Assembly (NCBI GenBank): GCA_025677825.1
Contig: JAIXMO010000034.1
Span: forward strand, 1 to 64,000
Source of the DNA: Helicostylum pulchrum
Lineage: Eukaryota > Mucoromycota > Mucoromycetes > Mucorales > Mucoraceae
Direction of reading: 5' to 3'
Length of the DNA stretch: 64,000 bases
The notes beneath the pieces were generated by a model, which saw only the letters and a list, made by a program, of their open reading frames with translations, did not search any database and had not been told where the DNA came from. Below, in pieces: positions 45,508-58,701 of this stretch (position 1 is the first letter of the stretch; every line of letters begins with the position of its first letter). A program made the translations under genes and the position numbers.

Positions 45508-46562
45508 ATGGTATATATCACTTCGGAAGATGGCAAAGAAAAAAAATATGCCTGCATAAAATGTATAAAAGTAAGGTCCCAAACCACATTTTCTTTGTCT
45601 ATATATCATTTGCTTACCTACTATATCTTAGGGACATCGATCTACAAAATGTAATCATGCAAATAGAGAATTATTTGAAATCAAAAAGAAGGGTAGACCA
45701 GTTTCTCAGTGTGAATCATGTCGGCAGTTACGAAAGACGAAACAAATACATATAAAATGTATGTGCCATCTGAATATCAAACTTAAAGGTATACATTCAA
45801 ATAGATCTTTATTACATCATATTATAAATATAAACAATAATATCTTTCTTCTTTTAAAAAATAGACGCACTAAATACTGTTCCTATTAGAGATGAAGGTT
45901 TTCGACACTCTGATCTTTCTTTAAATGGTATTGTGTAATCGTATATATGTAAAACCCAAGAAAAAAAAAATGCTCACCTATATATATTTTATTTTGTAGT
46001 AAATAAACCCTCAGTATTACCTGGATCTTGTGCTCAATGTGATAGACCGACATTATATTGTATCTGTTCTAAAAATACAAACGCATCTAAACGACGAGAC
46101 ATTGGTTACACTTCATCTAGTAGTTCAGATGGTTCATTGACACCACCCGTTTATCAATTGAGTTATGTAGATACACCGCCCATACGTTCAGCCGGCCTGA
46201 ATGTTAACAATAATACACCTTCTAATACCGCTAGTGGTTCTACCACAACCACCACCACCAACAACACCACAACTATTTCTCCTACCATCCGTCCTAATCA
46301 TATTCGCCACCACCTGACTATACCTATTCATGATCCGTCTGATGACATCAACAGTGACACACCTATTTACAAATCTCATGAAGAAAGTATAATTTCTGAT
46401 AAAACTGCTGTTTTAGGTGAATTTACAAACACAAGTTCTGAAGATTTAATGAATCAGATTTATAGTGGTTTTATTGATAAAGATAGTAATGCTTCTTCAT
46501 GTACTTCTTCTCCTTTATTAAGAGAAGCTGATCATCAATTAGCTGAACTATCAAAAGAATGA
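45508..46562 (+). CDS. Copper-fist transcription factor
   Basis: Four exons: 45508-45570, 45632-45788, 45865-45927 and 46000-46562. They give about 281 residues. Residues 1-62 are the copper-fist DNA-binding domain: C16-x2-C19-x8-C28-x-H30 for zinc, GHRSTKCNH, and KGRP at 41-44 for minor-groove contact, then QCESCRQLRKTKQIHIKCMC. A second Cys cluster, C105-x2-C108-x6-C115-x-C117, may bind copper. The rest is Ser/Thr/Asn-rich with a poly-Thr stretch, as in activation regions. Members (Ace1, Mac1, Cuf1) regulate copper uptake or detoxification, and sometimes iron genes, in the nucleus. Here the second cluster is short, so activator versus Mac1-like starvation sensor cannot be decided. Confidence 0.9.
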
Positions 46563-46699
46563 TTAAACCTCGGACTCTTCTTCCTCCTCTGCTTCTTCTG
46601 CTTCTTCCGTTTGAGTGTACGTGTATACTTTTACGTAACCATCTAGATTTTTTTTTTTTTTACCAATTAGTTTAATAAATTTGTATACTGTGTTTTCCT

Positions 46700-48797
46700 T
46701 CAGTTTTTTTTTTTACCGTCGCTAGAAGAAAATATAAGCGGCATATAAGGATGAAATATAACATCTCTGACTTCAATATCTGCATATAAAAAAAGGTTAA
46801 TAATAGAAAATAATCGATCTCATGCAGTGGTTAATACCTTCGTGTTCCTTGATTATAGCAGAAACTTTTCCAGTTTTCATATTAAAAACAAATAATTGGC
46901 CATAAATAGTCGGTGCCAGTATATATCTACCGTTTGACGTAATCTTTACAAGCCAAGAGTTTGCATGATAACTATTTATAAAAAAAAAAGATTAAATCAT
47001 CGTCCCGTGATAAATCTCTGGCTTTTGAAATTTACTCTTCGTGTATGTATTTTTTGACCGTTTGTAATTCGAACTTTCCACCCATTTTATTTGGGTACAC
47101 CAATTTGTGTAAAGTACACGAGTTTGGCTTAGATGCTATAATATCTTTTATAAGTTACCTAAAGAGTCATTGCATATTATACTTACACACGCCATCACTA
47201 ACGTCACACATCTCTGCACCGCGACTAATAAACCACGCGAATGAGGAACCATCTTCAGAATCAATTTGCATTGGATCATCACTGGTTGGGCTTTTACTCG
47301 CTACTTTTTTCTCATCTTCAGTGGGTTGATCTACCCAGTTTACGAATTTACCACAATCACAATAAGAAGAATACATGTCTTCAAATGTTTGTAAAAGCTA
47401 AAAAAAAAACGTTGGGGAAATGTAATCTTTTTTTTTTTTTTCTTTTGTCTTACCATGGCTTGCTCGAAATCGTATAAACGAAGATGCTCGTCACATGCAG
47501 CCATAAAGTATTTGTTTCCAGTATTAGGAACGAAACTAACTGTGAATGCCATACATGTAACGCCATCCACCATTGGAGTAGAGTCTAATAATGTACTTTT
47601 TTTTTTTTTTGTTACAGTGAACTCGTTTTTTTTTTTGCAAGCAATAAAAAATAATAAAAAATACTTTACGTCCAGTCTTCACTCATATGCCATTTGATAA
47701 TGTATCCATCTTGACTCGTAGAAATTAGATAGTTATTGCCTTTGAACTGAATCGCCTTGATACACAAGATTTCCTCTGTATGTCCATCTAATTTGGCAAC
47801 GCGTTCACCGGTAATGACATTAAATATCTTGATGGCACACGGCAAGATGTGATTATCATTATCTTCTGCAGACCATCTATGACGGTTCTTGAGTTTACCG
47901 CCTGTCACGAGTAAACCATCGGGTAAAATTTGACCACAGTAAAATTCATCGATTTGAGACTCGGAGCGGTCTCGAATATGACGAACACACGTTAACCCGT
48001 TCCTGATATCCCAAATCTTTATTGCACCAATGTTGCAGAACGTAACTAGTAATGCACCGTCGTCAGAAAGTGTCATGCCTGTCACTGCTCCTTGGTCACA
48101 TATATCCAAAGGGAGCGTCATCAATTCGTTGTCAGAGTTGATTAAATCGATCATATTGCTATCCTTGGTTTCGGCATCGAATTTCCAGTAACCGTCAGGG
48201 TTCTCAAGCGCCAACTGGTTTACTTTTTCAGGGTCATACGGTTCAATCGTTTTCTTTTCCAGGTACTGTATGTGTGTGATTAGTAACAGGGTATAGAAAG
48301 CATTTTATGTGTGTGTGTGTGTGTAAAGTTACTACCTTGCTTATAATTTCAGATTTAACAATCGCCAACTTTTTCGCAGACGCTCTTGATTTTCTATCAG
48401 CCACCTTCTTCTTCTTTTTATTGACTAGAGCCTTTCTTAACGGAGGTAACCGATCCAGCTCGTCCATCAAATCGTCCGTATCAATATGGTCAATTTGATG
48501 ATCCGTAAGACTATTGTAGTTCATAAACAAATCTGCAAAATCTTGTTCGTTCATATCTTCTTCTGGACTCTTACTAACGCGTACCACCGTGTCTGGTTTG
48601 GCTACCTTTTCTTCTTCATCGTCGGAATCCAATACTTTTTTCTTTCTTAATTTTCGCGTCTCTTTGGAAAGACTTTCGGTTACAGCTTGCTTTGCGGCCG
48701 TGGGAACAGGTGTAGTTGGTTCTTCTTCTGCGACCTGATCTACAAACGGAGATTCAATGTCGATATCAATATCGCTATTGTTGTGTTCTTCTGACAT
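46700..48797 (-). CDS. WD40-repeat nuclear-type protein
   Basis: Seven exons: 48797-48336, 48265-47670, 47595-47454, 47397-47187, 47135-47036, 46971-46838 and 46779-46700. They give about 574 residues. The first 150 residues are acidic then Lys-rich (TRKLRKKKVLDSDDEEEK, LVNKKKKKVADRKSR), suggesting nuclear location. From about 190 come WD-type blades, for example TGMTLSDDGALLVTFCNIGA-IKIWDI, HTEEILCIKAIQFKGNNYLI-STSQDGYIIKW, FMAACDEHLRLYDF, ILAPTIYGQLFVFNMKTGK and DVIFHPYMPLIFSSSDG. An acidic insertion (PTEDEKKVASKSPTSDD) lies between blades. The protein is a scaffold of unidentified pathway. Exon 5 was found only by phase and the blade-like sequence; exon 3 begins after an A-run acceptor. 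The orthologue is not recognised. Confidence 0.78.
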
Positions 48798-51065
48798 GAT
48801 ATCAAAATAGTCCCTTAAAGTAAAAAGATAAAGAGAGAGAGAGAGAAAAAACAACAACAAAAAAAGTTGTCAAAATAACAAAAAAAAACAGGGGGGTTTT
48901 ACGTTATAAAACAGTTATGTTTTTTTATTTGTGTATAAAAAAGGGCGTTATTTTTTTTTACATGTTACACATCAACAAACAAAAAAGTGTTAAAGATGTC
49001 ATTACTTATGTGGTTCATCACAGGCATTTTCAGTTAAAGTAATAGTCTATAAATCAATTTGTAGCCACGGGAAAATAGATGGAGTTGTACTATCATTACA
49101 TCTACAGTTCCCCTAAGGGTCGATAACCTAAGCAAAAAGACGATTGGATAATCAAAAGCTGTTACACACTTGCGTCTTAAACAAAATTTCCAAGTACAGT
49201 GGACTTTTTCTTCATTTTGAAAAAGTTGGAATAAAGTAATTCTGGAAAATGGATGGCTATCTGGTCGCTATAAAATCAAGGCAATGACCAAATATAGGAT
49301 TCGTCGCGTAAATCATAAATCATAAATGCTTTATAGAGCGACAATCAATGGTGTATTATAATTCTCGAATAGCTCCAATTTATAACTAAAAGTTTTTTTT
49401 TTTTTTTTTTTTTTTTTTGTTCAGTAGTTTTTTTTAAAAAAAAATACGGCCTTTTACTTGTGTTATAAAGTTAAAAAGTAGCATACTGCGCTATCTTTAG
49501 CTCTAAGTTTGATCTGATAATGCCTTCTTCAGTTCTTTGCTTCCCTTTACAAAAAGAGAAGAACTCAGGCGTGTATTTAATATTTTGATTTACAATAATT
49601 CTATTGGGTCAACGAAAAAAAAAAAATCTTTGCTCAGACTAAAAAAATAATAATCTACGATCACTGTACGTGAGAAAGAGATGGTTATTTTTACCTTTGT
49701 GGGTCATTCCAGTTCCTGGTATCAAATGCAACTGGGAAAAGCCAGTGTAAAATCAAGACCTGTTCAAGTTAAAGCAATTCTAAAAAAATCGCATTTATCG
49801 TATAGCAAGTCTGTAACTCAGCTTATACCCTAAAGGAGTTTGGACAGGGTCAAAAGATCTCACCTCCTGAGACAAAATGTTTACTTTCCATCGAGGTCGA
49901 TGATATCGTCTTTTGACTACTTTTTTGATACAATGTTTATAATCACATGCGTATCGTGTACTTTTTACGAGATGTAACCCAAAACATTTTCCTTCTTTGC
50001 CGTTTTCTTTTTTTTTGAAGACACCCAATAAAAACTCTGAGTTTTTCTTTATTTATAGATACAGACACCTCTGATTAATGAAAAAAAAAATACTTGTATC
50101 CTTTGGCTCTCCCCCAACCCCAAGTTTTGCTCTGTACTACTAAATAAGATGGCGACATATTTAAAAAGAAAAAAAAAAGTTGCACAAAATTGTACCAAAG
50201 ACTTTCAATTTGCAAAAAAAAAAAAAAGAGCTAAAAAAGTATTTTTTCATTGCCGTGGTAAACAAAAAAAATCTCTTTCTTGTCGCACAAAGAATAACAG
50301 TGTACAATCATGTCAATGAATTCTTCTCTCTACTTTACTCTGCTCTCTGTGGTGCGGCTTATCTGGTAATATCGCGGTAAGACTGGAGATGAAGACTATT
50401 GAAATCACGACTTTTTTTTTTTTTTTCGTGCCAGTTACACCATCACTCAACTTTTTGTAATATCTCTTCTTTTTTTTTTTTCTGCTAATGCTGAACAGAT
50501 ACAAAAGTTTTTTTTTAGAAAGTATATTAGATTTAAAAAAACGATTACAATGGTAGGGTATTTGAGTTTTAAAAAAATCCTTTGCATAAATAAAAAAAGG
50601 TTTTTTTCATACTTTCGCGTTTTTTTTTTTTTTTTTTTTTTTTTTGTACGTGTACCTTGTGAGCGAAAAAGCGGATTTAAGAAACAACAATGGTAATTTT
50701 AAATTGATAATGCAAATTGAAAAGGGGATGAAAGTACATTTTCATTTGTTTATGCATTGAATGTGTGTACAATTCAGTTTGTATATGACGTCATGTCTCA
50801 GAAAAAAAAACGGATGGCCTTTTATCAACATTTTTACTTTCTTAAACCTACTGGCGGCGGGGTGAAAAGGAAAAAAAAAAAAAAAAAAAAAAAAAGTTTA
50901 TATTTTCCCTCGTTCTTTCTTGACTTTGAAGAAAAAACGTCTTTTTCTTTTTTTCTCTTTCTCTTTTTCTTTTTTTTTTCCTTTTTCCTTTTTCCCTTTT
51001 CTAATTTTTTTATTTTTTTTTTGCAAAAAAAAAAAAAAAACTAAACAAATAATTAAGAAACAGAA
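48798..51065. other. Long intergenic region with poly-A/T runs
   Basis: It contains T or A runs of more than 20 near 49388, 50620 and 50870, and a T/C tract at 50940-51018 before the Myb-like gene. A 77-codon minus-strand frame at 49795-50028 (KCFGLHLVKSTRYACDYKHC) is unmatched and may be chance. No gene called. Confidence 0.5.
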
Positions 51066-53305
51066 ATGCAAACGGATACGATATCAAGGTTACAAAATAT
51101 GTCTTCTATAGTTAAAACTCCTTCACCTCTTGGAGTACAACAACAACAACAACAACAACAGCAACAACAACGAGTATCTAGTAACAATACTGGACAATTA
51201 GATAACATTTTTAATTCCGTAAAAAGACAGGTAAATAAAAAAGAGAGAACGTTTTTTTTTTTTTTTTTTTTCGGTTATAAAAAAGTTTTTTGGAACTAAA
51301 TTTTTTAATAAAATAGATTGATCAATGGGGAGAAAATGCAAAGTGGAAAATCGATTTGGTATTATTGGATAATCCTCAAGAACAACAACAGCAACAGCAA
51401 TTGCATCCTTTGCTTTCTCCACAGCACCTGCACCCTAATGCGATAACGACTCCGTCTAATAGTAATGCCACTATGAGTCTTCACTGCGGAGATTCCATCG
51501 CTTCATTACCTGTTACTTCGTCTATAGAGTATCCAGTAAGTAAAATCTCTTTTATTCGTACTCTCTTTATTTTTAGAGAAGAGAAAAAGTTTTTCAAAGT
51601 TATCATGTGACTCTAACCAATTATACGAAAAAAAAGTGGGATTATGTTGCTCCTTCAACCAATGATTGGAGACAAAATTCGGATGATCTACAACAAAAGG
51701 TAATTTCTACTAATCAATCCCTTAAAAAAAATAAACAAACAGGAATTAATTCAAGTTTTATCAGTTGCGTGAATCTATTGAACGTCAAAAATATCTTGAA
51801 GGAGTTATTTGGTCACAAGCCGAACAAATTAAACATTCTCCACATATTCCAGATAAAGATCACGCAATAAATACAATGAAAAGTATCTTTTTAATGTCGG
51901 TAAAGTAAAAAAAAAAAAAAAAACTTTATATATGTGCGCGTACAGTATTACTAAAAAAAAAAACATTTTTCTCTCACTGTAGCAAAATGAGCAAAGAACT
52001 CATTATTCATTAGAAACGAACTTATTACACAAAGAGATCGAAACGCTATCTAAAAAACTACAAAAAATGGCTTCTTTACTGTATGATATCGAGAACATGG
52101 AATTACCACCAGAAGATGTTCAACTTGATAAAGACACTTTATTAAGCGATCGAAGACTTTTAATAAGGAAAATACATCTTGCCGAACTAAGATTATCTGC
52201 CAGAGATGCCGAAATTGATTATTTGCATGAAGTACTTAATTCTCTTAAATCTTCAAATACGGTTTCTTCTCCTTTTCTGAATAATACCACTACTAGTAGT
52301 ACAACTTCCCCAAAGCAATCTTCTTCCTTTGGTAAAAAATTAAGAAAGGGTCCTCCTTACTTATTTCAACAGCAGTATTCTCCTCGCAGCAGCGAAGTCA
52401 GATCTTCTGAACAACATCCTTTATCTGGTTTAGATAGTTTGGGTATCGTCGCTGACCAAATGTTGAGTGATCCTGAATTCGAGACTTGTTCTTCGTCGAC
52501 GAGAGGTATCATTTCAAACGAAAAGAGATTACGTACGCGATTAGATGATAGACGGTCTCAACGATCAATCGATTCCGCTGCTACTTTACTAGCCATGCCA
52601 CAACTCATGGGTCCACAACGAACTCCCAAGGGTAATTTTCTTGTTGTTCTTATTGTTCTTTTAACTTGTACTAAACATTCATTTTTATTACTGCTAGAGG
52701 AACAACCGTCGGAATCGCCTGAGGCTCCACCGAGACAACCTTTCGATCATAATATTCCTAAAAAACCTAGATCTACATATACTAGATGGACAGAAGCAGA
52801 AGACGCATTACTAAGAAAAGCCGTTAAAAAATACGGTCATAGTAACTGGGAAGCATGCTCTAAAGATGTTCAAGGTAGAAGTAATATTCAATGTCGTAAC
52901 CGTTGGATTCGTCACCTTGAACATCGTATTGTAGATGATCCAGAAGATGCAGAAGAAGAAAAAGAATCTACACCAACACCACCACCACCACCACCACCAC
53001 CACCACCGCCAGCATCAGCACCAGCGACAGCAGCACCACCAAAACACAAACAAAATAATTCGCCTAATACAACAAATAATGCGCGTCAATCACCTTCGAT
53101 TGCTTCGTTATTAAATAATAGTAATGATGATCAAGCTTATAATTACTCTCCACGAACTACACCTAATCAACTCTATGATTCATCGTCGTCTTCGACATAT
53201 CACATTCATCCTAATTACAGACCTCCTTCACCCATGGCTACACCTAAAGGTGGTAAGCGTAGAGCACCTGAAGAAAGTCCTTCTCAACAACCCAATAAAT
53301 GGTAA
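51066..53305 (+). CDS. Myb/SANT-domain protein with coiled coil
   Basis: Six exons: 51066-51230, 51317-51535, 51637-51699, 51765-51899, 51983-52631 and 52698-53305. They give about 612 residues. The N-terminus has a CAA-encoded Gln tract. A coiled coil lies at about 175-265 (SLETNLLHKEIETLSKKLQK, then HLAELRLSARDAEIDYLHEV). One Myb repeat lies at about 440-485: RWTEAEDALLRKAV...NWEACSKDV...CRNRWIRHL, with the three Trp at 441, 461 and 480. The C-terminus is Pro- and Ser/Asn-rich. It is probably a DNA-binding regulator; a single Myb repeat could also be a chromatin-type SANT. The last intron (66 nt) is a multiple of three without stops, so the ORF reads through it; it has a consensus-like GTAATT donor and CTGCTAG acceptor. 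Confidence 0.82.
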
Positions 53306-54086
53306 ATTATCCCAAAATGTAAATACTTTTTTTTTTTTTTTTTTTTTTTTTCTCTCTCACTTTTATCATGTCTTTTTTTGTTTTTTTTCTTTTTCTTTTT
53401 TTTCTTATATTTAAACGTTATTATACTATTATAAATTATTGTAAATTCTCTTCTTTATGGACCGTCCTCTTTTTTTCTCTCTCCTTTTTTAAATAAATAA
53501 ATATAATTATATAACTCGAAAGTATCACTTTTTTACGTTTAATACGTTGAATAGTGTGCCACTCTCATGCAACGAGAATTTTAAAACTTCAAAAAAAGAC
53601 AGTGAATGTATACAGTTTATAACGTTTATAAAGAAGTAAAAAAAAAAAAAAAAAGTATGTTCCTAATTGCCAAGTAAACATCAACTACGCGAGAAGGGTA
53701 TAAACACATCAGGTACCAAAAAAAATAGGTCTTTATTCGATAACAAGTTATCACTTATTCCCATTTACAGGAGTATCAAACTACTACCAAGTCATACTAC
53801 TTAGATACCACACACGTATTACAGTTTCGAATCTCGGAGGGTACCTTTCACTTTGCTCTTGTAAGGACCAAACCACACTTTATGGGTATAAAGACATCTT
53901 TTTTTTTTTTTTTGGTACACGATAACTTGATTTACCTTTGTTTCACTGGTGCTTTATATTCTTTTTCACCAAGAAATTCCCTTGTTTCTTTCTGAGTTTA
54001 CAATAAAGAAAGAAAGAACCTGGCATTTTCTTTTTCCTTTCTTTCTCTCTCTCTCTCTCTCTTTACTAACTATATTGAAAAAAAAA
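53306..54086. other. Intergenic; CT-rich BAG-gene leader
   Basis: T-run at 53328-53351. A (CT)n tract at 54043-54062 sits just before the BAG-gene ATG, as at several genes here. A GTTTCGAATCTC string near 53823 resembles a tRNA B box but has no tRNA around it. Confidence 0.5.
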
Positions 54087-54960
54087 ATGGATTCCTTTGC
54101 TTCTTTTTTTGGTTTGAATTCAAAAAAGTCAAACTCTACATCAACAGCTTCTACAAAAAGTAATCAACAAGAAGATTACAACAGAAAAATGAGAGATGTC
54201 GTAGTGGTGCTGTACCAAGATCGATATTACGATATCCACTTTCGAGACTTTAGAGAAGGCATTAATGAAGCAACTGTTGCTCATTTGAAGGAGAGGTGTA
54301 AAAGTGTGACGGGAGTTACCTTGGCAACCATGAAGTTGAAAGTTTCGGGAGGTAAAAAAAAATATACATGTATGAAAAAGACAAAGAAAAAAGTACTGAA
54401 TGTTTTTTTTTTTTGAAAACGTTGTAGCTAATGTAAAGGACGAAACAGCTACTTTACCAAGTACTGGTATCCACTCTGGTTCACTTGTTTTATTAACGGG
54501 TGAAAGATTTAATGTAATATATAAACACACACATACACACTTAAGAAAAAAAAATGGTTTTTTAACCCAAGATTTTCTTATTAAAAAATAGAATGACCAA
54601 GTAAAACAAACAGCGTCAGGAAACCCAGAAGAAGTAGGATACATGATGCGAATTTCTCAAGTGATGGATCGAATCAACGGAGCAAAAGAAAATATAGAGC
54701 GATACGATTTGATGGTTGTAAGGGCCCTCGATAATATAGACCAAGACGAACATAAAAAAAAGGAGACCGAAGACCTGGGTATCCAGTTATCTGAACTATT
54801 AATGCAATCGCTTATTACGTTAGATGGCGTTGATTGTCCTTCTGAATTCATAACCGCTAGATCAAATAGAAAAACTGGTGTCAAGCTTTGTCAAGAATTG
54901 ATGGATCATGTAGACCAATCTAGAGCAACTTTTAAACAATTGTACATTAATAAATCATAA
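54087..54960 (+). CDS. UBL-BAG cochaperone
   Basis: Three exons: 54087-54351, 54428-54513 and 54592-54960. They give about 239 residues. After a Ser/Thr/Lys-rich N-terminus comes a ubiquitin-like domain (about 38-110; VVVVLYQDRYYDIHF, LKVSGANVKDE, GSLVLLTGERF). A C-terminal BAG domain (about 130-235) follows, with three amphipathic helices: ISQVMDRINGAKENIERYDL, LGIQLSELLMQSLITLDGVD and RKTGVKLCQELMDHVDQ. BAG domains bind the Hsp70 ATPase domain and promote nucleotide exchange; the UBL may link to the proteasome, as in BAG1. An upstream in-frame ATG at 53949 would add a low-complexity hydrophobic leader translated from the CT tract, so the ATG at 54087 is chosen. Confidence 0.85.
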
Positions 54961-55023
54961 AAAAAAAAAAAAAACATTTATTCTATAATATTTTGTGTGT
55001 GGCATAAAAAGGGGAGGTTTTTT

Positions 55024-56122
55024 TTAGAAGAGCATACGGATAATAAACTTATCCAGTTTGTTTACAATTGTCGATTCTTTACTATTACTGCTTTTAAAAT
55101 ACAGCGAAATAATAAAGAGTAAAATACTCAGTGTCTTGTACGGTTTAGCATGGTTTTGGTACTTGGATAATAACATCACCACAATCGTTGTGACCGTACC
55201 AAACACCGCCAAGTATTTTGAATAATGTAAAAATGAGGGGGGTTTTTTTTTGCGTGAATTATGAGGAGGTGTTGTAAATGTTTGTATGCTCTGTTCCAAT
55301 TGTTCAAACGCCACTGATATTTTTTCTTGACTTTGCATATATCTCTTTTGTACATATTGATATGAATAATTTGCAAATCCTTGACTTTTTTCTTCATCTT
55401 CTTCTTCTGATGCTGGTGGTGGTGGTGGCGGTAGTAATGGCTTTTCTACTAGTGGTATACCGGATAGACTAGCTTGTGCTTCATCAATCAATTGTTGTAG
55501 TGTAGTGCCTATCCTTTCAAGCCCTTCGTTTATCGAAAAGTCTGTAATCATAGTATTGGTTTGTTGGGTATCATGAACTGAGGAAGGGGTATCTAAATTG
55601 TTTATTGGGTTTGATTTAATATCGGTATTTTTGTCGGTGGGACTGTAAAAGAACAAAAAGGTTAATATTTGTGATCAACCGAATATATGGCATTGCAGTT
55701 TACCTGATGGTAGCGTCATGCATAGGTGACAGAGACTGTATTCTAAAGTATATATTTTCGCTTAAGTATATATACCTTTACATGTGATAAATCTATTGCA
55801 CGCGTGAATTACCTTAATAAATAATCTTTGACATTTTGTAAGCTTACTAGTGCTTCATTCGTACCGTAAGGGTCATATAACTGATCAATTGGAAAGTTCT
55901 ATATCTAAATTTAATATTTTTTTTTTTTGCTTTATTATGTATCAAAAGTTCGTACTGTACTTGTTTTCTATCATCTACAGTATATAAAGAAGATGTATAA
56001 GGTGGCGGTGGTGGTAAAGACGCATAATAATCTATTTTAGGCCGTATATCAGAGTAGTCTCTGGTACTCATAATAGAGCTGTTGTATGCATTTGTAGTAA
56101 AAATGTCTATAGTAGGGAGCAT
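55024..56122 (-). CDS. Predicted membrane protein, unknown function
   Basis: Four exons: 56122-55961, 55898-55813, 55742-55704 and 55642-55024. They give about 301 residues. The family was not recognised. The N-terminal half is polar with a short poly-Pro stretch (SLPPPPPYTSS). A middle region (NEGLERIGTTLQQLIDEAQA) is probably helical, followed by PPPPPP and an acidic patch. Near the C-terminus a hydrophobic segment (KYLAVFGTVTTIVVMLLSKY) and a second (TLSILLFIISLYF) suggest a membrane hairpin or tail anchor. The segment between (SYQYVQKRYMQSQEKISVAF) may form a coiled coil. The role could be in an organelle membrane, but no motif supports a pathway. The tiny 39-nt exon 3 is the least certain. 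Confidence 0.65.
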
Positions 56123-57280
56123 AACGAAACTGCTATTAAAAGGGGAGGAATAGTGAAATTGGAAGAAAAGAAAGATAAAAGGAATAAGTATCTTCCCCCA
56201 ATATATGTATAATATACTTGTGGGGAGTATGACAGACAGATCTACACAAGTGCCTTATTTTATCGTTGCATGTGATTCGCTTGCTGATTGAAAAAAGACT
56301 TTTTGTCTTATGGTAATAAGAATTTCTCTACATTTAATATATTCCACGTGGTAAAAGAGCTATTTCATAAAAACTGAACACGATGTACTTTTTTTTCTTT
56401 TTCTGCTGAATAAAAAGAGAGATGAATATATTACCTTTTTGCGTTGTTTGTAGCTGTTTGTAGCTGTTCTATTAATTGAAAGTACACAATAGAAAAAGAT
56501 GTATATTCAAAAGTATGTATCGTTCATAAGAGAAAAGTAATTAATAAAATGCCTTTATTAAGTTAGTTTTTTTTTTCATGTCTGTGAAAAAGTGTAACTT
56601 GAGCTTTTTTTAAGACACGTTTTATGGGAAATACTAAGACATTGTTGTTACTAATACACAGCTCAATTTTAGAAATATCATTACTTTTCTGTATCACCTA
56701 AATGTTATTCATGAAAAAACCGACCCTATTAACCTACTACCGTGCATTTTTACAAGTAATTTATTAGTTACATGCTTTATTTATAGAACTACATACACCT
56801 ATTGTTCCCAAGAACTATTTGTAGTACATGGAGGCGCATTACCTTTAAAGCATAATTCCTCTTTTTTTTTAATTTAATCGAACAGACTGAAGTGTTTGCG
56901 AATACAAAAGAAAAAAAAAAGAAAACCGCCACATTCATGGCTTAATGTATATTACAACGCACACGCCTTCTTTTAATGCGTATTCCTTCTGAATGTCTAT
57001 TGAATAAACTTTTCTAAAAAAAAAAAAAAGATTATTTTAAATTTGAATCAAAGATGATACAGTAACGATACATAAAAAAAAAAGGGTGATGATAGGTAAG
57101 CATAGTAACAAAACTGTAACACAAACCTTACAATAAAAAAAAAAGTGACCCGTTATCCGTTCCGAAAATATCAACACGACGCCCCATTCTCAGTTACCGT
57201 TTTCTTTTTTCTTCTACTTTTTCCCTTTTTCTTTTTCTTGTCTCAAGCAACCTCTCCCCCTTTCCCCCCTTTTTTAAAGT
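56123..57280. other. Divergent intergenic region
   Basis: Lies between the minus-strand membrane protein gene and the plus-strand Rab11 gene. A direct repeat TGTTTGTAGCTGTTTGTAGCTG occurs near 56447-56467. A T/C-rich leader (57196-57275) precedes the Rab11 ATG. No gene recognised. Confidence 0.5.
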
Positions 57281-58250
<970 letters not shown>

Positions 58251-58701
58251 AAATGTTTTTTAAAATGTATTTTTTGGATAAAAATCGAGATAAAAGGGCT
58301 GTCGTGTAACTTTGAATGCGCCCGTATTTACTATACTATTTAACGAAAGCTTTTTTTTTTTTTTTTTTTTTCGGTTACAATAAGGTTCTCCTCTCTTTTT
58401 ATTTAAATGTCTGTGTTTTAATAATTATTTTAAAGACCCGGGTAAAATGCTATCGTACCAACTAACGTTAAAAACTCTTTATCAGTGGCGTAAATACCGT
58501 ATTTTTTTTTAAAAAAAAGAACCTGCATGCTGATCCAACCAAATCAAGAAGGGTTCGTAGAACAAATGACAAAAGGGCTGTTTAACAACAATAGCAAATC
58601 AAGATCATCGGGATTAAAAGCAGTTTTTTTTTAGGGGGTCTATAAAAAGAGTTTATCGGTAAGGAAAAAAAAAAAAAAGATCGATCAAAAAAAAATAAAT
58701 A
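58251..58701. other. Short intergenic between convergent Rab11 and GATA genes
   Basis: T19 run near 58352 and a T/A palindromic tract near 58502-58518. Nothing else. Confidence 0.5.

Noticed and set aside
49795..50028. 77-codon minus-strand ORF with Cys/His residues
   Set aside because: No recognised zinc-binding spacing, no splice-linked neighbours; kept only as a note.
53815..53840. tRNA B-box-like string
   Set aside because: No A box or cloverleaf could be drawn around it.
53949..54086. Upstream start for the BAG protein
   Set aside because: It would translate the CT-rich leader into a Phe/Leu/Ser run; the ATG at 54087 starts the folded protein.
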